Assembly (NCBI GenBank): GCA_004352715.1
Contig: SCFE01000068.1
Span: 1,023,164-1,087,163 of the forward strand
DNA length: 64,000 nt
DNA from: Hofstenia miamia
Lineage: Eukaryota > Xenacoelomorpha > Acoela
Reading direction: 5' to 3'
Both the position numbers and the translations under genes were made by a program. Positions 47,101-59,824 of this stretch are shown piece by piece. The notes under the pieces are model-generated. The model saw nothing but the letters and a program-made list of their open reading frames with translations, did no database searches and was not told the DNA's origin. Numbering within the stretch: the first letter of the stretch is position 1; every line of letters begins with the position of its first letter.

Positions 47101-47357
47101 CGTGGGGCTATAAAATAGGGATGCAGTGTGTCTGCAACAACTCTGGACATTTTTTTCTTGTGGTCTTCTGTCTTCATAGAGCGGATGGTTGAAGTAATGG
47201 AACTATTAGAGATCGAGGGGGCTATCAAATCACTCTTTGGGGAGGTATTTACATTTTGTAAAACACTAAAAGGGGTACGTAAATGTTGCTTATTTAGAGT
47301 TTTTGAGGTTTGTGTTGCCAGCTCTGCTCGCACGCGTGGAAGTACGTGTCCCCCCAC
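44118..47357 (-). pseudogene. Element B: env-position ORF, broken copy
   Basis: Minus strand, same position and protein as in A. Starts at an ATG (47357) giving MGGHVLPRVRAELA. Pieces: 46992-47357, 45957-46685, 45180-45953 and 44118-45179. It shares A's TGA codons at 45957 and 45180, and has its own TGA near 46940 and near 44586 plus a frameshift at about 46720. Keeps residues lost from A around codon 130 (ISFDEDFS). The 400 bases around the second shared TGA are almost identical to A, unlike the flanks. Confidence 0.8.
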
Positions 47358-47707
47358 AGAGTAGTGAGATGAGGACAGTGTCGATGCTGTCTCCTCTCCT
47401 AAGAGTGGAGCTATGTGTCGCCCGCACGGTATAGGACTCTCCTCAGCACCTTCATGTCGTCCTCATTTATTTTCACGTGCCTCATCAAGCGAAGATCCAG
47501 GTCTCCCACGCCTCGATGAGGATGTGACATCATGTCCGCTAACCTCCATTCTCCTTCTAACTCTTCGACGGGACGGAGGAGCTGGCGACTCGCATTTGTT
47601 CTTCCCTATTGGTATCATTCCTAAACATATCTATAAGGTTAAGATCCCAAATGTTGGGATCATAAATTCGATTCTCTCTGGCTTGCCTTGAAGGCAAAAC
47701 TCGTGAG
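47358..47707 (-). other. Spacer between pol and env-position ORF of B
   Basis: Matches A's spacer without A's tandem duplications. Contains the 15-mer as gagctatgtgtcgcc at 47408-47422. Confidence 0.7.
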
Positions 47708-50700
47708 CCAACATTATCTACTATATCATGTTCATAATCAGTATCATAAAAATCTTCCTCAGCAAATTTGGTTAAATTATCATAAGTTTCAAATTCATCG
47801 ATACCATTATCAACTAATGTAAATTCGTTATTATCATCAATGATGACATTGTCAATGTCCTTAATTGATCATTTTAATCTCTGAAAGTGCACTGTTTTTC
47901 CGTTATTGAGTGTGTATGTATTGTGGTAGAGCACTTTCTCCACGGTGAATGGACCTTGCCAATTATTGGCTAATTTTCACACTTGATTGTGATCGGTTGT
48001 AACACGAGGTAGATAGGCAAATACTTTATCTCCTCGTTTGTGTGATTCACCATATAGTTCTGATCAACATATTTATCTAAGGTAATTTCAGAATAATTTG
48101 GATACATCATTGATAGTGAGGTTAATGCTTCGCGGCTGAACATGGCTTTAAATGGACTGACTCCAGTTGTAGAATGAACTGAGGTATTATAAAAAAATTC
48201 AATACATTTGATCACCCAACGCCAATCCTTTCCTGCTGCTCACGATAATGCCACTCTGATTAATTTTATTAAAGTTCGGTTTAGCTGTTCCACTAAGCCA
48301 TTGGCTTGTGGATGGTATGCAGTAGTGAAGTCATGTAATATTTCTAATTCAGACATAAGGGTTTTCATCAGATTACTGTCAAACTGTGGGCCATGATCTG
48401 AAATGAGCTGAGACATAGGACCATATTTTAAAATCCATTCTTTCACTACTTTATCAGCTACCTTTTCAGCGTGTGCACTGTCCATGGGAATTATCCTAGC
48501 ATATTTGGTAAAGTGGTCTATGATTACTAAGAGATGTTGAAATCCTTTGCTGTCACGAGATAATTTCTCCAGGTCCATATGTACGATCTTGTTGGGACTG
48601 GTGGCTGCGCAACATTCCAATTCCACCCGCTGTTCCAGGAAATGAGAGGGATTATTTAATAAACACTTACCACATTTGTGTATTACGTCCTGCACTGTTG
48701 ATCAAATCCCAATGGTAACATAGCGAGAGTTAAAGGTCTTCTCGGTTTGTATAATTCCTAAATGACCCCTTTTGTGAACCCTCCTCACAAGATCTCTTTT
48801 GAAATATTCTGGAATGGCAAGGCAATTATTTTGACTCTTTGCATATAGTAATCCTTTCTCTGTCATTTTCCAGTTATATTGATTGTAATATCTGATAGCA
48901 GTTGGTGAAAGGGGATGGAAGGGGTCCTTCATCCTTTTCATAATGTCAGAGAGTGTGAGATCATTTTGTTGATGTCTAATGATTTCCTCTTCAGATATTT
49001 CTCCGCAAATTAGGATTGGTAGAATTTCTTTACCATTGTGATCAGCATTTATTTGGGGAATCAATTCATATTCAGTGTGTGGTATAAATGCAAATGGGAT
49101 CTTCTCTCCTGCTGGCTTTTTTAAATCCCTTTCATAGCTTGGCAATGCTGTCCAGTAGTCGGCGTTCAGATGTAAACGTCCAGGACGATGTTTTATCAAG
49201 AAGGAAAAATCGTTAAGGTATTCCATCCATCTGGCTACTATGTTGGACTTATCTCCTGAAAATTTCTTAAGCCAGGCTAGTGCGCTATTATCTGTGCGCA
49301 CAATGAACTTTCGACCTAAGATAAAATATCAGAATTTCTTGAGCGACTCCACTAATGCTAACATCTCACATTTGGTTGCACCGTAATTCTTCTCAGCAGC
49401 TCGTAGTTTTCTACTAAAATATTGCACCGGGCTTTCGATTCCATTTATCTCTTGGCTTAACATGCCACTGATGGCTACAGCGCTTGCATCGCAGTCCATG
49501 ATGAAATCCTTGTTGTAGTCCCGGGTATTTAGCGAAGGTATTTTTTGTAACTTGATTTTGATTCCTTCTAAAGCTTCCTGTTCAGTCCAGGTCCATTTGA
49601 ACTCATGGGACCTCTTAAGTAGTTGAGTGATAGATTTTGTTTTCTCAGCCAAATCAGGGATAAACATTCCGTAGTAATTCAGAAATCCCATTAACCTCTG
49701 CACATCTTTTCAGCTCCTGGGTGTCTCAATTTTTTCTAGAAATTGCTTGGCATTGGTTTTTATTGAGATTCTTCCATGCTCTATCACTCTGCCAAGAAAT
49801 GTAACTTTAATTTGCACCAAAGAGCATTTATTTCCATTCACCTTAAGTCTGGCTTTCTGCAACAGTTCCAAAGTCCGGTTCAATTTCTCAAGATGTTCGT
49901 CAAAAGTATCACTTGCTACAAGAATGTCATCAATGTATGCCGAAATACTGGGTTCAAGAATGTTAGACTTGTTGGTTAAAACTTTGGTTACATAACGCTG
50001 AAAAGTTGCAGGGGCATTACATAACCCGAAGGCCATATATTTCCATTCATATAGGCTGTATGGTGTAATGAATGCAGTCTTTTGAATGTCGGATGGACGC
50101 GTCAGAACCTGCCAGTAGGCTTTACAGAGATCAAGGCAGGAGAAAAACTTATATTTACTGGCATCATATAACAAGTCCTCAATTTGAGGCAAAGGGTACG
50201 CATCTTTGATCGTGATATTGTCTAATTTCCTAAAATCAATGCATAACCTATATTTTTCCCCTTATGGAATAAGCACTGTGGGGGCAGCATAGGGACTGTT
50301 GCTTCCCTGAATTATTCCACTCTCAATTAGATCCTTTAGAATTTTTTCGTATTCTGATTTAAGGTTTTCCAGAACCTGGTGAACAGGTAATCTAATCAAT
50401 TTATCCTGCTACACCTCAATCGCATGTTCTTTGCTGATTGCTTGCCCCACACTGATTGTACCATAATTAAAAACTTCACTCTTGCTCTGAAGTATTGAAA
50501 TAAGTGATCTTTTATCTGTATCATTTAGATGTGGATAGGTCTAGTTGTTTACAGTAGGGATCTTAACACTAGATAACTCTTCTAGATCGTGGATGGCGGT
50601 ACATATAGACAGACAGGAGGTCTTGAGACTCTCAACCCGAATGGGTACTCCTATGATTTGTAGATCAGACTCTTTAAATCGTACTGGATGTGTTGACCCA

Positions 50701-51356
50701 TTAAGAATAGTGACATACATTTTTCCTGAAATTACTTTGCAGAGATCAGGTGAAAAAGAGATGCCTTTAATATATTTGCCTCTTTGGCCCACTATCATCA
50801 TGTCTCCATTTATCTCTGACTCTGAGAACACAGCTATTTGGGTCCAGTGCTTCACTTCTAAGTAAACAGTCTCAGATAAATTAAACACAACTTCCTGTTC
50901 AGGAATCATAGCTAATTGTGTGGCGTCTTGATCTTTTATTGATATTGTGTTATTTTTATAATTGATCACACATGCATTCCTCTCAAGGAAGTCATTACCC
51001 AGAATCAAATCATAGGGAAGTTGATGGTTAGTGGTATCAATGACAATAAGGTCTACTTCAAACTGTTCAGCACGAATCTTTAACATGGCATTTCGTAATT
51101 TCCCTTTCAGTGAAATTGAATTTCCTGATGCATCAATGAGTTTCAGATCAGATGAGGGATTTAATGAATCATGGGTGAAGCAAATGTCTTTACAGCATTC
51201 ATTGCTTATGATTGAAGCAGCAGCCCCAGTGTCGATAGTGGCATTAATAATTTGTCCATTCATTTCCACAGGAATTAGGTTTTTCCTTATCAGATTCGTA
51301 ATAACCAGTACGTCCTGTGCATGTTTTGAAGGAGTCGGCGCTTCATTTAATTTAAA
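47708..51356 (-). pseudogene. Element B pol: protease, RT, RNase H, integrase
   Basis: Minus strand. Protease keeps TIDTGAAASII. RT has a complete PLPQIEDLLYDASKYKFFS block missing from A and AYIDDILVAS. RNase H: IMDCDASAVAISG; DNSALAWLKKF. Integrase: HLGIIQTEKTF, CGKC, VHMDLEKL, SDHGPQF, GLVEQLNRTL. TGA codons at 49710 (A has CGA), 49329 (A has CGA), 48702 and 47977 interrupt it; a segment after the integrase core near 48060 is deleted. Otherwise it is more complete than A. Confidence 0.88.
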
Positions 51357-53162
51357 TGTGGGGAATCACTCTCAGTCACATTGACTAATAACGTGTTGGT
51401 AGCAGATGTAGCAGATGTAGCAGGATCATGATCATCAACCACAAAGTCCTCACCTTCAGCAACAATTTGTATCTTTGCCTTACAGTTGGACTTAAAATGT
51501 CCTTTCTCACCACATTGAAAACACCTCACTGAGGCAATATCAAAATCCTTCTTCAATACCATTTTCTTGGTTTCATACTTTACAGTTGTTCCAGAGAGTT
51601 CATGAAGGTCTTTGTCAATTCTATTCGAGTTATAAATCATGTAAACCACACTAATTGCCTTCCTTATGATCTCATGCAAACTCTCTTCTGGGTCATATTT
51701 CATTTCCAATCAACTCCGGATAGAAGGGGAAACCCTCTGCAAATATAAGAGAAGAGGTCGTGTAGAGAGTATTTGGGAGACAAACTGCTTAATTGGAAAA
51801 GTCTTTTCACTTACGTGATGTAGTTACAAATATTGTCCCCTCTCTTAAAAGACATATCACAAAGTAAAGTCTTGTATTGGTGTTTTATGTGAGGGGCTTG
51901 GTAGTGATCCTCAAAAAACCCAACTAGCAGTTGATAATTGGTTTTGATACTCTGATCTAACATCATGTATTGATTGTAGGCTAAACCACTTAAATACAGT
52001 GGAAACTGTGATACAGCGTCCTCTTGAGATGTTTTATACTGTTTCATGTGGAGCTCAAACAAAAAGAACCACTCCTCAAAGGATTGCAAAACTGCATTGA
52101 TTTGTCCAGTGAACTTAGGCAATATTGAATGTTTAATGTGCACCAGTATTTGCCCAGGAGTCTCAAAAGGAAGAATTGAATGACGATATCAGGGTCGCTT
52201 ATCTGAGAAACTACCATTTACCGGACTCATAGCATTGCTAACATGTTCTTTAGCAGTTGTTACCACAGAGGTGCAAAGTGACTGTGCATGGATTGAGGGA
52301 GTGGAATCTCTCTGAAGGGTAGCAACTGTAACGATTGATGCTTGAGTAAATGTAGGATTAAATGACACAGATGAAGTAATGCAAGATGACACTGAGGTCA
52401 CTGAGGTGGGGGGAACTATCACCTTACTCTCATCACAATGTGAAGGCATTGGAACACTTGATAGAACAGGGGTTGAATTCCCACCTCCTCCAAATCAAAT
52501 CATTTGCGCCAATTGATCAGTGATCTTCTCGGCCCAATCCCCTAAAGCTTTGTGTAATGTGGCATGAGTAACAAATTCGCCAACAGGAACCTTTAAGAGG
52601 TTATCTTCTTCTGACTTAGCCATCTGGGTTTTTAATTCATGAATTTGTAATTCCAATGCAACAGTAGATTCCAGCATCCGCATTTCCATCTTCTGATAAG
52701 CAACATGTTGAGTGTTGAGCTCAGCTTGGAGAGACTCGACTTGAAGCTCACTGTCCATTCTCATAGGCTACTAGCTGTTATAATGCATCTTTCAGGTGCT
52801 GCAATCTCCATTTGTTGGTTATCAAAGTGTGGTAGGGACTTCATCACATTATCACCACGATTATAAGGACAAAATGGAATGGGAGGAGCATTCTGCGTAT
52901 TCAAGACTCTGTGAAGCCTTTACTGGATATCGGGGCTACTAGCACCCTCATTCGGATACTTCGGGTATGGACTCATGGATGCGAGTTGATCTCGCCTTTG
53001 AGCAGTTTGGGTAGGAGTAGGAGACATCAGAGGACAGAAATTTAACACTGATCCAGTGGGGCAAGGGGCAACGTCCTGGTTGCCAATGCTTACACAGGGG
53101 ACACTCCATTCTGGAGAAGTCCCAAAAGTAGGAGAATAAGTAACTGTACAATTTGAATCCAT
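51347..53162 (-). pseudogene. Element B gag, interrupted
   Basis: Same layout as A gag: Pro/Thr-rich start, coiled coil (52495-52764), Ser/Thr linker, TGA at 52189 (same codon as in A), capsid region 51811-52143, and CCHC knuckle CFQCGEKGHFKSNC. Additional frameshifts lie near 52770, 52490 and 51720. Ends in the same slippery heptamer (51350-51356) before TAA. Confidence 0.85.
51350..51356 (-). promoter_or_regulatory. -1 frameshift slippery site of B
   Basis: T TTA AAT then TAA, as in A, with pol open in the -1 frame (LNEAPTPSK). The GGAG half of A's small hairpin is changed here. Confidence 0.75.
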
Positions 53163-53563
53163 TTAACTAAGAAGTAAACAACAAGAAACAATAACTACTA
53201 TAACTGACAGTTGGGAGCACTTCCCAACCACACAAGAGACACACAGCTCATAAGAAATCACAGGATACAAACCCAAATGTGGAATATGGCGGCAATTAGT
53301 ATTAAATCCAACACATAAAGCACTGAGACAAAAACAGAATTGTAAAGAGTAAAAAACATAAACTAAGTGGAACACTTAAAAATTATGGTTGCCTTTCCAA
53401 TGGAGAGAAAAAGGATCTGTATACATCAGTTGGTAGATTTGCACTGAAATCCAATTGCCATCAGGGGAAACAACTATCCCAGCTGACAAGCACCAAAAAA
53501 TAAAACAAAACCAATCTAAACCATCAAAAGAGACAACAGGTACTATTTCGTTATCACGTCAGT

Positions 53564-53581
53564 GTCCTGTCATGGTCACCA
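53564..53581 (-). promoter_or_regulatory. Primer-binding site of element B
   Basis: Minus strand TGGTGACCATGACAGGAC; differs from A's PBS by two C/T-type changes at CpG sites. Confidence 0.75.
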
Positions 53582-54485
53582 TGTAGAATCATGGGCTGTA
53601 CTTTTACTAGAAAACTATTTGACTCTGCAGAAGTTTTAGCATAGCCCTGATTCTGGGGAAACAGTTAAAGAGAAAATAAACTAATATAAACATTGGTAAT
53701 TCATCCAAGTAATCAATACTTTAGGTAACTCCAAGATGACCAACTCACATGGCTTCCAGCTGAAGTGAAGTCTCCAGGAACAGTGTAGTGCTTGACTTAG
53801 TGCATGGTGCTACCCTATTTGTCTCACTTATTAATTTCTATCTCATAGACAATATAAACATCTCATTTTCATTGTTAGTTCTCAGCTCACTAAATAATAG
53901 TCTGTAGTTGCCAGACATTCATGCTAGCCAACAGCATGGTATCATCACAGTGTCTTAAAATATAAGTGCATGTATGTGTTGAATATCAAATGAAAGATTT
54001 ATTATTTCCTTAGGCGTAACCGTATCCATAACTTAATGAGTCCACAATTTGGGCGGGTAGGATCTGTGATCTCCCGGAGCTACTTGTCACCCGGTGCTTT
54101 AAGAAAGCACTCCCAAATTGTCGCTGAACTTAAGCAATTATTTTCATAATCAAAATATACAAAAAAGTAACAGAGGAAAAAGTGAACAGTAATTGAAGCT
54201 AGATAAAATCTATTAACCTTTTCTAACATTGTTTCTCAATTTATACACGTTCAAAATAATAAATAACTACCTGTCTTAGTTTACAATCACAGTTAAGCAT
54301 TAGCTATTCATGTTATCAATTTCCCTCGCAAATCAAATTCAATTTGAGCAACACGTTTAGCACCATCGAGGGGACATAATTCTCTTTTGTAAGCTTAAGC
54401 TTGAAATAACTATTACGTCATGATGACGTTAATACAAAAAATAAAAATAAATAATAATCAAGAAAATTCCCCGAGTGACTCTACA
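53582..54485 (-). repeat. Element B 5' LTR (904 bp)
   Basis: TGTAGA...TCTACA, next to ATAA, which is also present at the far end of the composite block. Hairpin GTGCTTT-AAG-AAAGCAC at 54094-54110 and 15-mer variant at 54077. Confidence 0.9.
54415..54429. promoter_or_regulatory. CRE-half-site inverted repeat in LTR U3
   Basis: ACGTCAT-G-ATGACGT, two CRE half sites (TGACG) facing each other, about 60 bp inside the U3 end. A's 3' LTR and B's 3' LTR have the same block decayed at both CpGs (ACATCAT-G-ATGATGT). A bZIP-type enhancer is inferred. Confidence 0.5.
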
Positions 54486-54607
54486 ATAAATCTAACATAG
54501 TCACCCATTAGATTGAGTATTTGAATGACTTCACCTTTACCATCCAACACTGTCCAGGGAGATTGCACATCAACACAGATTACTGGACCACTCTCCCCAG
54601 TTACAAG
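54486..54607 (+). pseudogene. Element C RNase H end, after the insertion
   Basis: Continues the plus-strand frame cut at 30057: NDFTFTIQHCPGRLHINTDY and TTLPSYKHDL match NDFSFLIKHRPGRLHLNADY and TALPSYERDL in B. It then ends where element D starts on the other strand. Confidence 0.85.
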
Positions 54608-57600
54608 CATGACCTCTTGGGGTTGTTGCTTGGTTCATCTTGTCTTGTGGGTTCATCTGTCTTCAAACACAACATCTGGTTGATGGGTGGTTTTCTGATC
54701 TTTTCATGGTTGCTAAAGAAAGATATAAGATTAGGGTCCCAATCCTGGGTGTTTAAATGATCTAAATATTTCTGATTTCTAGCTTTTCATTTAGGCAAAA
54801 TATGAGTAGCTAAAGTGTTGCTACTACTGCTGAGGTTACTATCATACTTGACCTGTGTAAAGTTGCCTTCCTCACATTCAGTGAGGTTATCATAATATTC
54901 AATCTCATTTATGCTGTCATCAATGAGGGAAAACTTGTTATTACTGTTGATGACTGCATTATGTATATCTTTGATAGTTTGCCTAAGTCACTGAAAATGG
55001 GCGACTTTACCATTATCTAGTAAGTACCAGTGGTGATCTAATACTTTTGTTATGAGGCAAGGTCCTTGCCAATTAGTGGCAAGCTTTCACACCTGATTGG
55101 TGTCAGTAACCTGACAGTGAAAATAAGCAAAGATAGAATCTCCTCACATGTGCAGTTCACTGTACAGTTTCTTATCAAAGTTCCTCTTCTGGCAAATAAC
55201 TCATTGATTGGTATTCTGGCAGATAGTGAGGTGCACTTTCTGCAATTCTCACAGCATCTGGTTCACAAAATTCTCCAAGTTAGGTTCATTGTAATCTGGG
55301 AACATTATCAATAGTGGCATGCTCGCCTTCTGGCCAAACGTAGCCTTGAAAGGACTAACTTTGGTGGTAGAGTGAATGGCTGTGTTGTAGAAGAACTCTA
55401 CTGCCTCTATTACTTGTTTCCAGTTCAGGCCAGCTGTGCAGGCTAAGGCTACTCTGATCAATTTAATGATAGTATGATTTAGTCATTCAACAACACTGTT
55501 TGATTGAGGATGATATGCACAAAGTTGTGCACAATCTCTAGTTCTTTCATTAGGGTGGCTATCAGGTTATTCTCAAATTGAGGACCATGGTCAGAGACCA
55601 ATCTTTCCATAGGCCTGAGTTTGAAAATCCACTCCTTTACAACCTTTTCTCTGTTGAGCAGAATGAGTCTCACATATTTTGTGAAATGGTCTATCAGGAA
55701 CAGAAGGTACTGAAAACCCTCTTCATCTCAGAATAGCTTCTCTAGGTCCATATGGACTACTTTGTTAGTTCTTTTGGTGACCTGACTGTATAGCTCAGCT
55801 CTTTGTTCCAGAAAATGTGTGTCTCCCTGAAGCAGGCATGCTTTGCATTTGTCTATTACATCCTGCACAATGGCTTGTATGCCTATTGGGATGTATCAAG
55901 TGTTGAAGGTTTGCTTGGTCTGGATAATCCCTAGGTGGGCTTGTTTGTTGATCTTCCAGACAAGATCCCTCTTAATGTACTCTGGAATTGCCAGACAGTT
56001 ATTCTGGCTGTGTGCATAAAGAAGCCCAGCAACAGTGATTTTCCAGTGGTAATGTTGGAAATACCTTTTAGTGATGTAACTGATAGCATGATTGGTGTTA
56101 TTTATTTTGGCAATAATTTCTGATAAGATCTTGTTGTGTAGCTGATGGGCAGCAATTTCCTTTTCTGATATCTCCTCTTTCACAATGATGCGGAGGATCA
56201 CTTTCCTGTTTTGATCAGCATTAATGTCAGGAAGGAGTTCATAGTCACTTGCTGGGATAAACCCAAAAGGAGTCTTCTCACCAGGTGGCTTGTAGCTAGG
56301 AAGAGTGGTGAAATAGCCTGTTTTCAGATGTAATCTCCCTTGATGGTGGGTGATTGTAAAGGTGAAGTCATTTAAGTATTCTAGCCACTGGGCAAACAAT
56401 GTTCAACTTGTTGCCAGAAAACTTTTTTTAGCCATGCTAGCATAGAGTTATTGGTGTGATGACCCAAAATGAAGAATCAAAACTTCTTCAGACTTTGGAT
56501 GAGTGCTAGCATCTCAGAATTTGTTGCTCCATAATTTAACTCAGTACTTCAGAGCTTCTGGCTAAAATACTGCACTGGACTCTCCTGACCCTTGATGGTC
56601 TGGCTCAAAATTCCACTGATTGTAACAGAGCTTGCATCACAGTTGACAATAAACTCCTGGGTGTAGTCAGGCATATTTAAACTTGGGATCCACCTTAGTT
56701 CTTGTTTCACAGAATCCAGCTCCTCTTGTTCAGCCCAGGTACAATGGAACTCAGTGTTCTTTCAGAGCAAATTAGAAATAAGTTTGGTTCTGTTAGCTAG
56801 TTCAGGAATGAATGAGCCATAATAATTTTAAAAGCCCATCAAACATTGGACATCCTTGTGAGAGCATAGAGTCTCAATGTGATTGAGATGGTCTTTTGTG
56901 TCATTTATTATAGAGATTCTTCTGGGCTTGATCACTCTTCCTAAGAAGGTAACATGAGGTGAAATAAGTGAGCACTTATTGCCATTGACCTGGAGACCAG
57001 AATTGTACAAGATCTTGAGAGTGTGACCCAACTTATTCAAATGATCAGAGAATGTGTGTCCAGCAACAAGGATATCATCCATATACACTATGATCCTTGG
57101 TTTGAGGACATTGGCCCCATTCTGTAATACATGTGATGTAGCACTGAAAAGTAGCCAGAGCATTACAGAGCTCAAAGGCAATATATTTCCACTCAAACAG
57201 GCCATATGGTGTGATGAAGGTGGTTTTCAGGATGTTGGCAGGCTTCATAGGTATCTGCCAGTAGGCTTTACAAAGATCTAAGCAAGAGAATAAACTGTAC
57301 TTGCTGGCATTGTACAGGAGGTCTTCAATACAAGGTAGTGGATATGCATCCTTGATGGTGATATCATTCAATCTGCTAAAGTCAATGCAAAGGCAGTACT
57401 TCTTGCCTTGGCAAATAAATACTGTGGGTGCTGCAACAGGAAGTTGCTGTTCTGAATAATACTGCTTTCAATTAGATTGCTGAGGATCTGTTCATATTCT
57501 GCTCATAAATTCTCAGGTACTCACCAAACTGGCAACCAAATGGGGCAGTCATTCTTGGTTTCAATCATGTGTTGCTCCCCAATGGCCTTACCAACACTAA

Positions 57601-58477
57601 TAGATCTGTAGTTGAACACATCATTGTGCTGGCACACAAGAGTAGATAGTGCATCACATTCTTGTAAACTCAGATGTCACTGAGTCTTCTCATTTACTAC
57701 CTGGATCCAGACTGGATCACTGGGTTCACTCAGATCATGAATGGCAGTTAGAACAGGTAAACAGGGGGCAGCTTTAAGTTTGAGTTGGACCAGGGTTGCA
57801 ATGATGGATATCTTGGTTGGATGCATTCAGAACAAGTGTGCAGAACTATTAAGCACAGTAACATAAGTCTTGCCAAGGGAGACATGACAGAGATCCAGAG
57901 AAAGATGTAGACCATGAAGACGCCTTATTCTTTGTCCTGAGATTATGACATCACCCTCATAGGGAGAGTTAGTAGTGACAGCAACAATGTTGTCAGATAA
58001 TGTTAATAGAATTTCTTAGTTGCAAACAGCTGTAAGCTCTTCCTGAGGCTTGCTTTCACAGATTGAGATCATGTTATTTCCATAATCTATTACACAAGCA
58101 TTTTTCTCAAGAAAATCATTTTCAAGAATGACATCATACCACAAGGGCCAATTACAGATATTTACAATGATAAGGTCCACTAGGAAACATTCTTGGTGGA
58201 TTTGTAACTTGAGGTCATTTATTTGACCCTTCAGCAAAATGTTGTTCCCAGAAGCATCCAACAAGCTCACTGTAGATGGTAACAGATCCTCTCTTTGCAG
58301 GCAAAGCTTGTCACAACAGGTGTTGCTTATTATGGAAGCAGAGGCTCCTGTATTGATAGTAACATTGATTAACAATCCATTCACATCTGTGGGGATGACA
58401 TTAGTATGCAATAACAAGGTTATCATGAAGACATCATGTGCATGGTCTTCAGGAGGCAGCACTCCATCTAATTTAAA
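54608..58477 (-). pseudogene. Element D pol, degraded
   Basis: Minus strand, same domain order as A/B at clearly lower similarity and with lower GC. Protease TINTGASASII (Asp to Asn) at about 58350; RT PLPCIEDLLYNASKYSLFS and YMDDILVAGH; RNase H start near 56720; integrase zinc finger HLGIIQTKQTF, core region SDHGPQFENNL; C terminus to about 54750. Many stops, including TGA at 56477, 55896 and 55087 where A or B relatives indicate Arg. Its env-position ORF and 3' LTR are absent: it abuts element C head-on at about 54608. Confidence 0.8.
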
Positions 58478-59414
58478 TGACTGACAGACTTGACCAGGGT
58501 GTTGGGAGTACACACTTCAGCTGACAGCTCATCAATGATGAAACCATCTCCATCTGCTATTAGACAAATAACTGTCTCACCCTGTGTCCAAATGTGAGCT
58601 GATTGTTGTTTGTTGACAGATTTTTTCTGCACTACAGCAGAACTTGAGGAGGTCAGTGTCTTTGAGGCAGTTTGTCCTGTCTTTAAATCACTGGCATCTC
58701 TCTTGATGCGAGTTGTATTTTGTAACATGTAAACAATGCTAATCACCTTTTTAATAATAGATTGCATTTGAGTTTGAGGCTGCTCCTAATGGTGGAGGGG
58801 AATCCCTGACAAATATATGAAAAAAGATCATGTTGCAAGTATTCTGGCATCAACTTGCTAAGGCAAAAGAGTCTATCAACCTGTGTAATATAGGTCCTAA
58901 CATCATCAAGAGCCTTGTCCAAAAGAGCACGAGTTACATACTCAGGTTCTTCTGATGAGATCAGGAGAGAAAAGGGGTGGATTCTTGAATTTGCATCTCC
59001 AATGCAGAGTTCAAGTTGAGCAAGTGTCTCTCATGTTGCCAAGCTGCAGTGGCTTGTTGTTTTAGCTCTACCTGTAAGGCATCAAGCCAGGCTATGCAGG
59101 AGCAGTGCTGAGAAATCTGCTTGGAAAGGGCTTATCTAAGCTGTGTGACCTTGGCTGGCAGTAACTCTGGAGGAGGCGACAATGGCATATATGAGAGAAA
59201 CAGGTTCAATGAGGTAGCAGGAGTGGGAGTCTCTTGCAGAAAAACTTTGGGGGGTAGTCACAGCAGAAACAGGTCTGATGGGTGTAGGTGTAGGTAAAGC
59301 AATTGCAGAATCAAATCCAGTGGTGCAGGGGGCAGTGTCCAGGCTGCCAACACTCACACAGGGGATACCCTGAGTGGGAGTCCCATTATGAGGAAAAGAA
59401 ATATCCATGTCCAT
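58468..59414 (-). pseudogene. Element D gag, with internal deletion
   Basis: N terminus at ATG 59414 (MDMDISFPHNGTPTQG...), matching the start of A/B gag, and C terminus 58468-58767 ending SVSHLN-TAG. The middle (most of capsid) is deleted near 58920 and the zinc knuckle has lost its cysteines. Confidence 0.7.
58471..58477 (-). promoter_or_regulatory. -1 frameshift slippery site of D
   Basis: CAT TTA AAT TAG; the same heptamer as A/B but with a TAG stop, and pol continues as FKLDGVLPP in the -1 frame. A GGAG...CTCC hairpin follows as in A. Confidence 0.75.
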
Positions 59415-59806
59415 AAGAACAAGAATAAGTAAACAAGTAGAAGGAAATGTAAAGTAAGAGAAAATGTTCCAAAAACAATTCCAATAATGTAGGAGAAACA
59501 TCTAACAGTGTAGGAGAAATATAAAGCAACTGACAGACAGTCGCAAGGTATAGGTACAACAATCATTCCAAATTCTAGAATAATGAGACAACACCAATAT
59601 GGCACCAAGAATGGGTAAGAATAGAATCAAGGCTTGGTAACAGCATCAGATCACCGAATTGAAAATGTAGAATTATGTACGAGGTAAAGTTGTGCATTGA
59701 TGGGTGGTGAAGTAGATTGTGGTCAGGGGAAATCCATTCCAGCTGACTCACACCCAGTTGAAAAAATGAAACCAAATACAATAAGAAAACACTAGAATAG
59801 TTCTGT

Positions 59807-59824
59807 ATCATGTCAGGGTCACAA
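59807..59824 (-). promoter_or_regulatory. Primer-binding site of element D
   Basis: Minus strand TTGTGACCCTGACATGAT next to the LTR end; decayed relative to A. Confidence 0.6.

Larger units (their letters stand above)
30058..54485 (-). mobile_element. 24.4-kb composite of elements A and B inserted in C
   Basis: Outer LTRs (30058-30966 and 53582-54485) start TGTAGA and end TCTACA on either strand reading and are flanked by the same four bases, ATAA (30054-30057 and 54486-54489). Removing the block and one ATAA restores element C's RNase H frame (...M-D-K-S-N-I-V). Inside are two whole Gypsy elements, an opposite-strand LTR piece and a 1,000-N gap. Confidence 0.85.
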
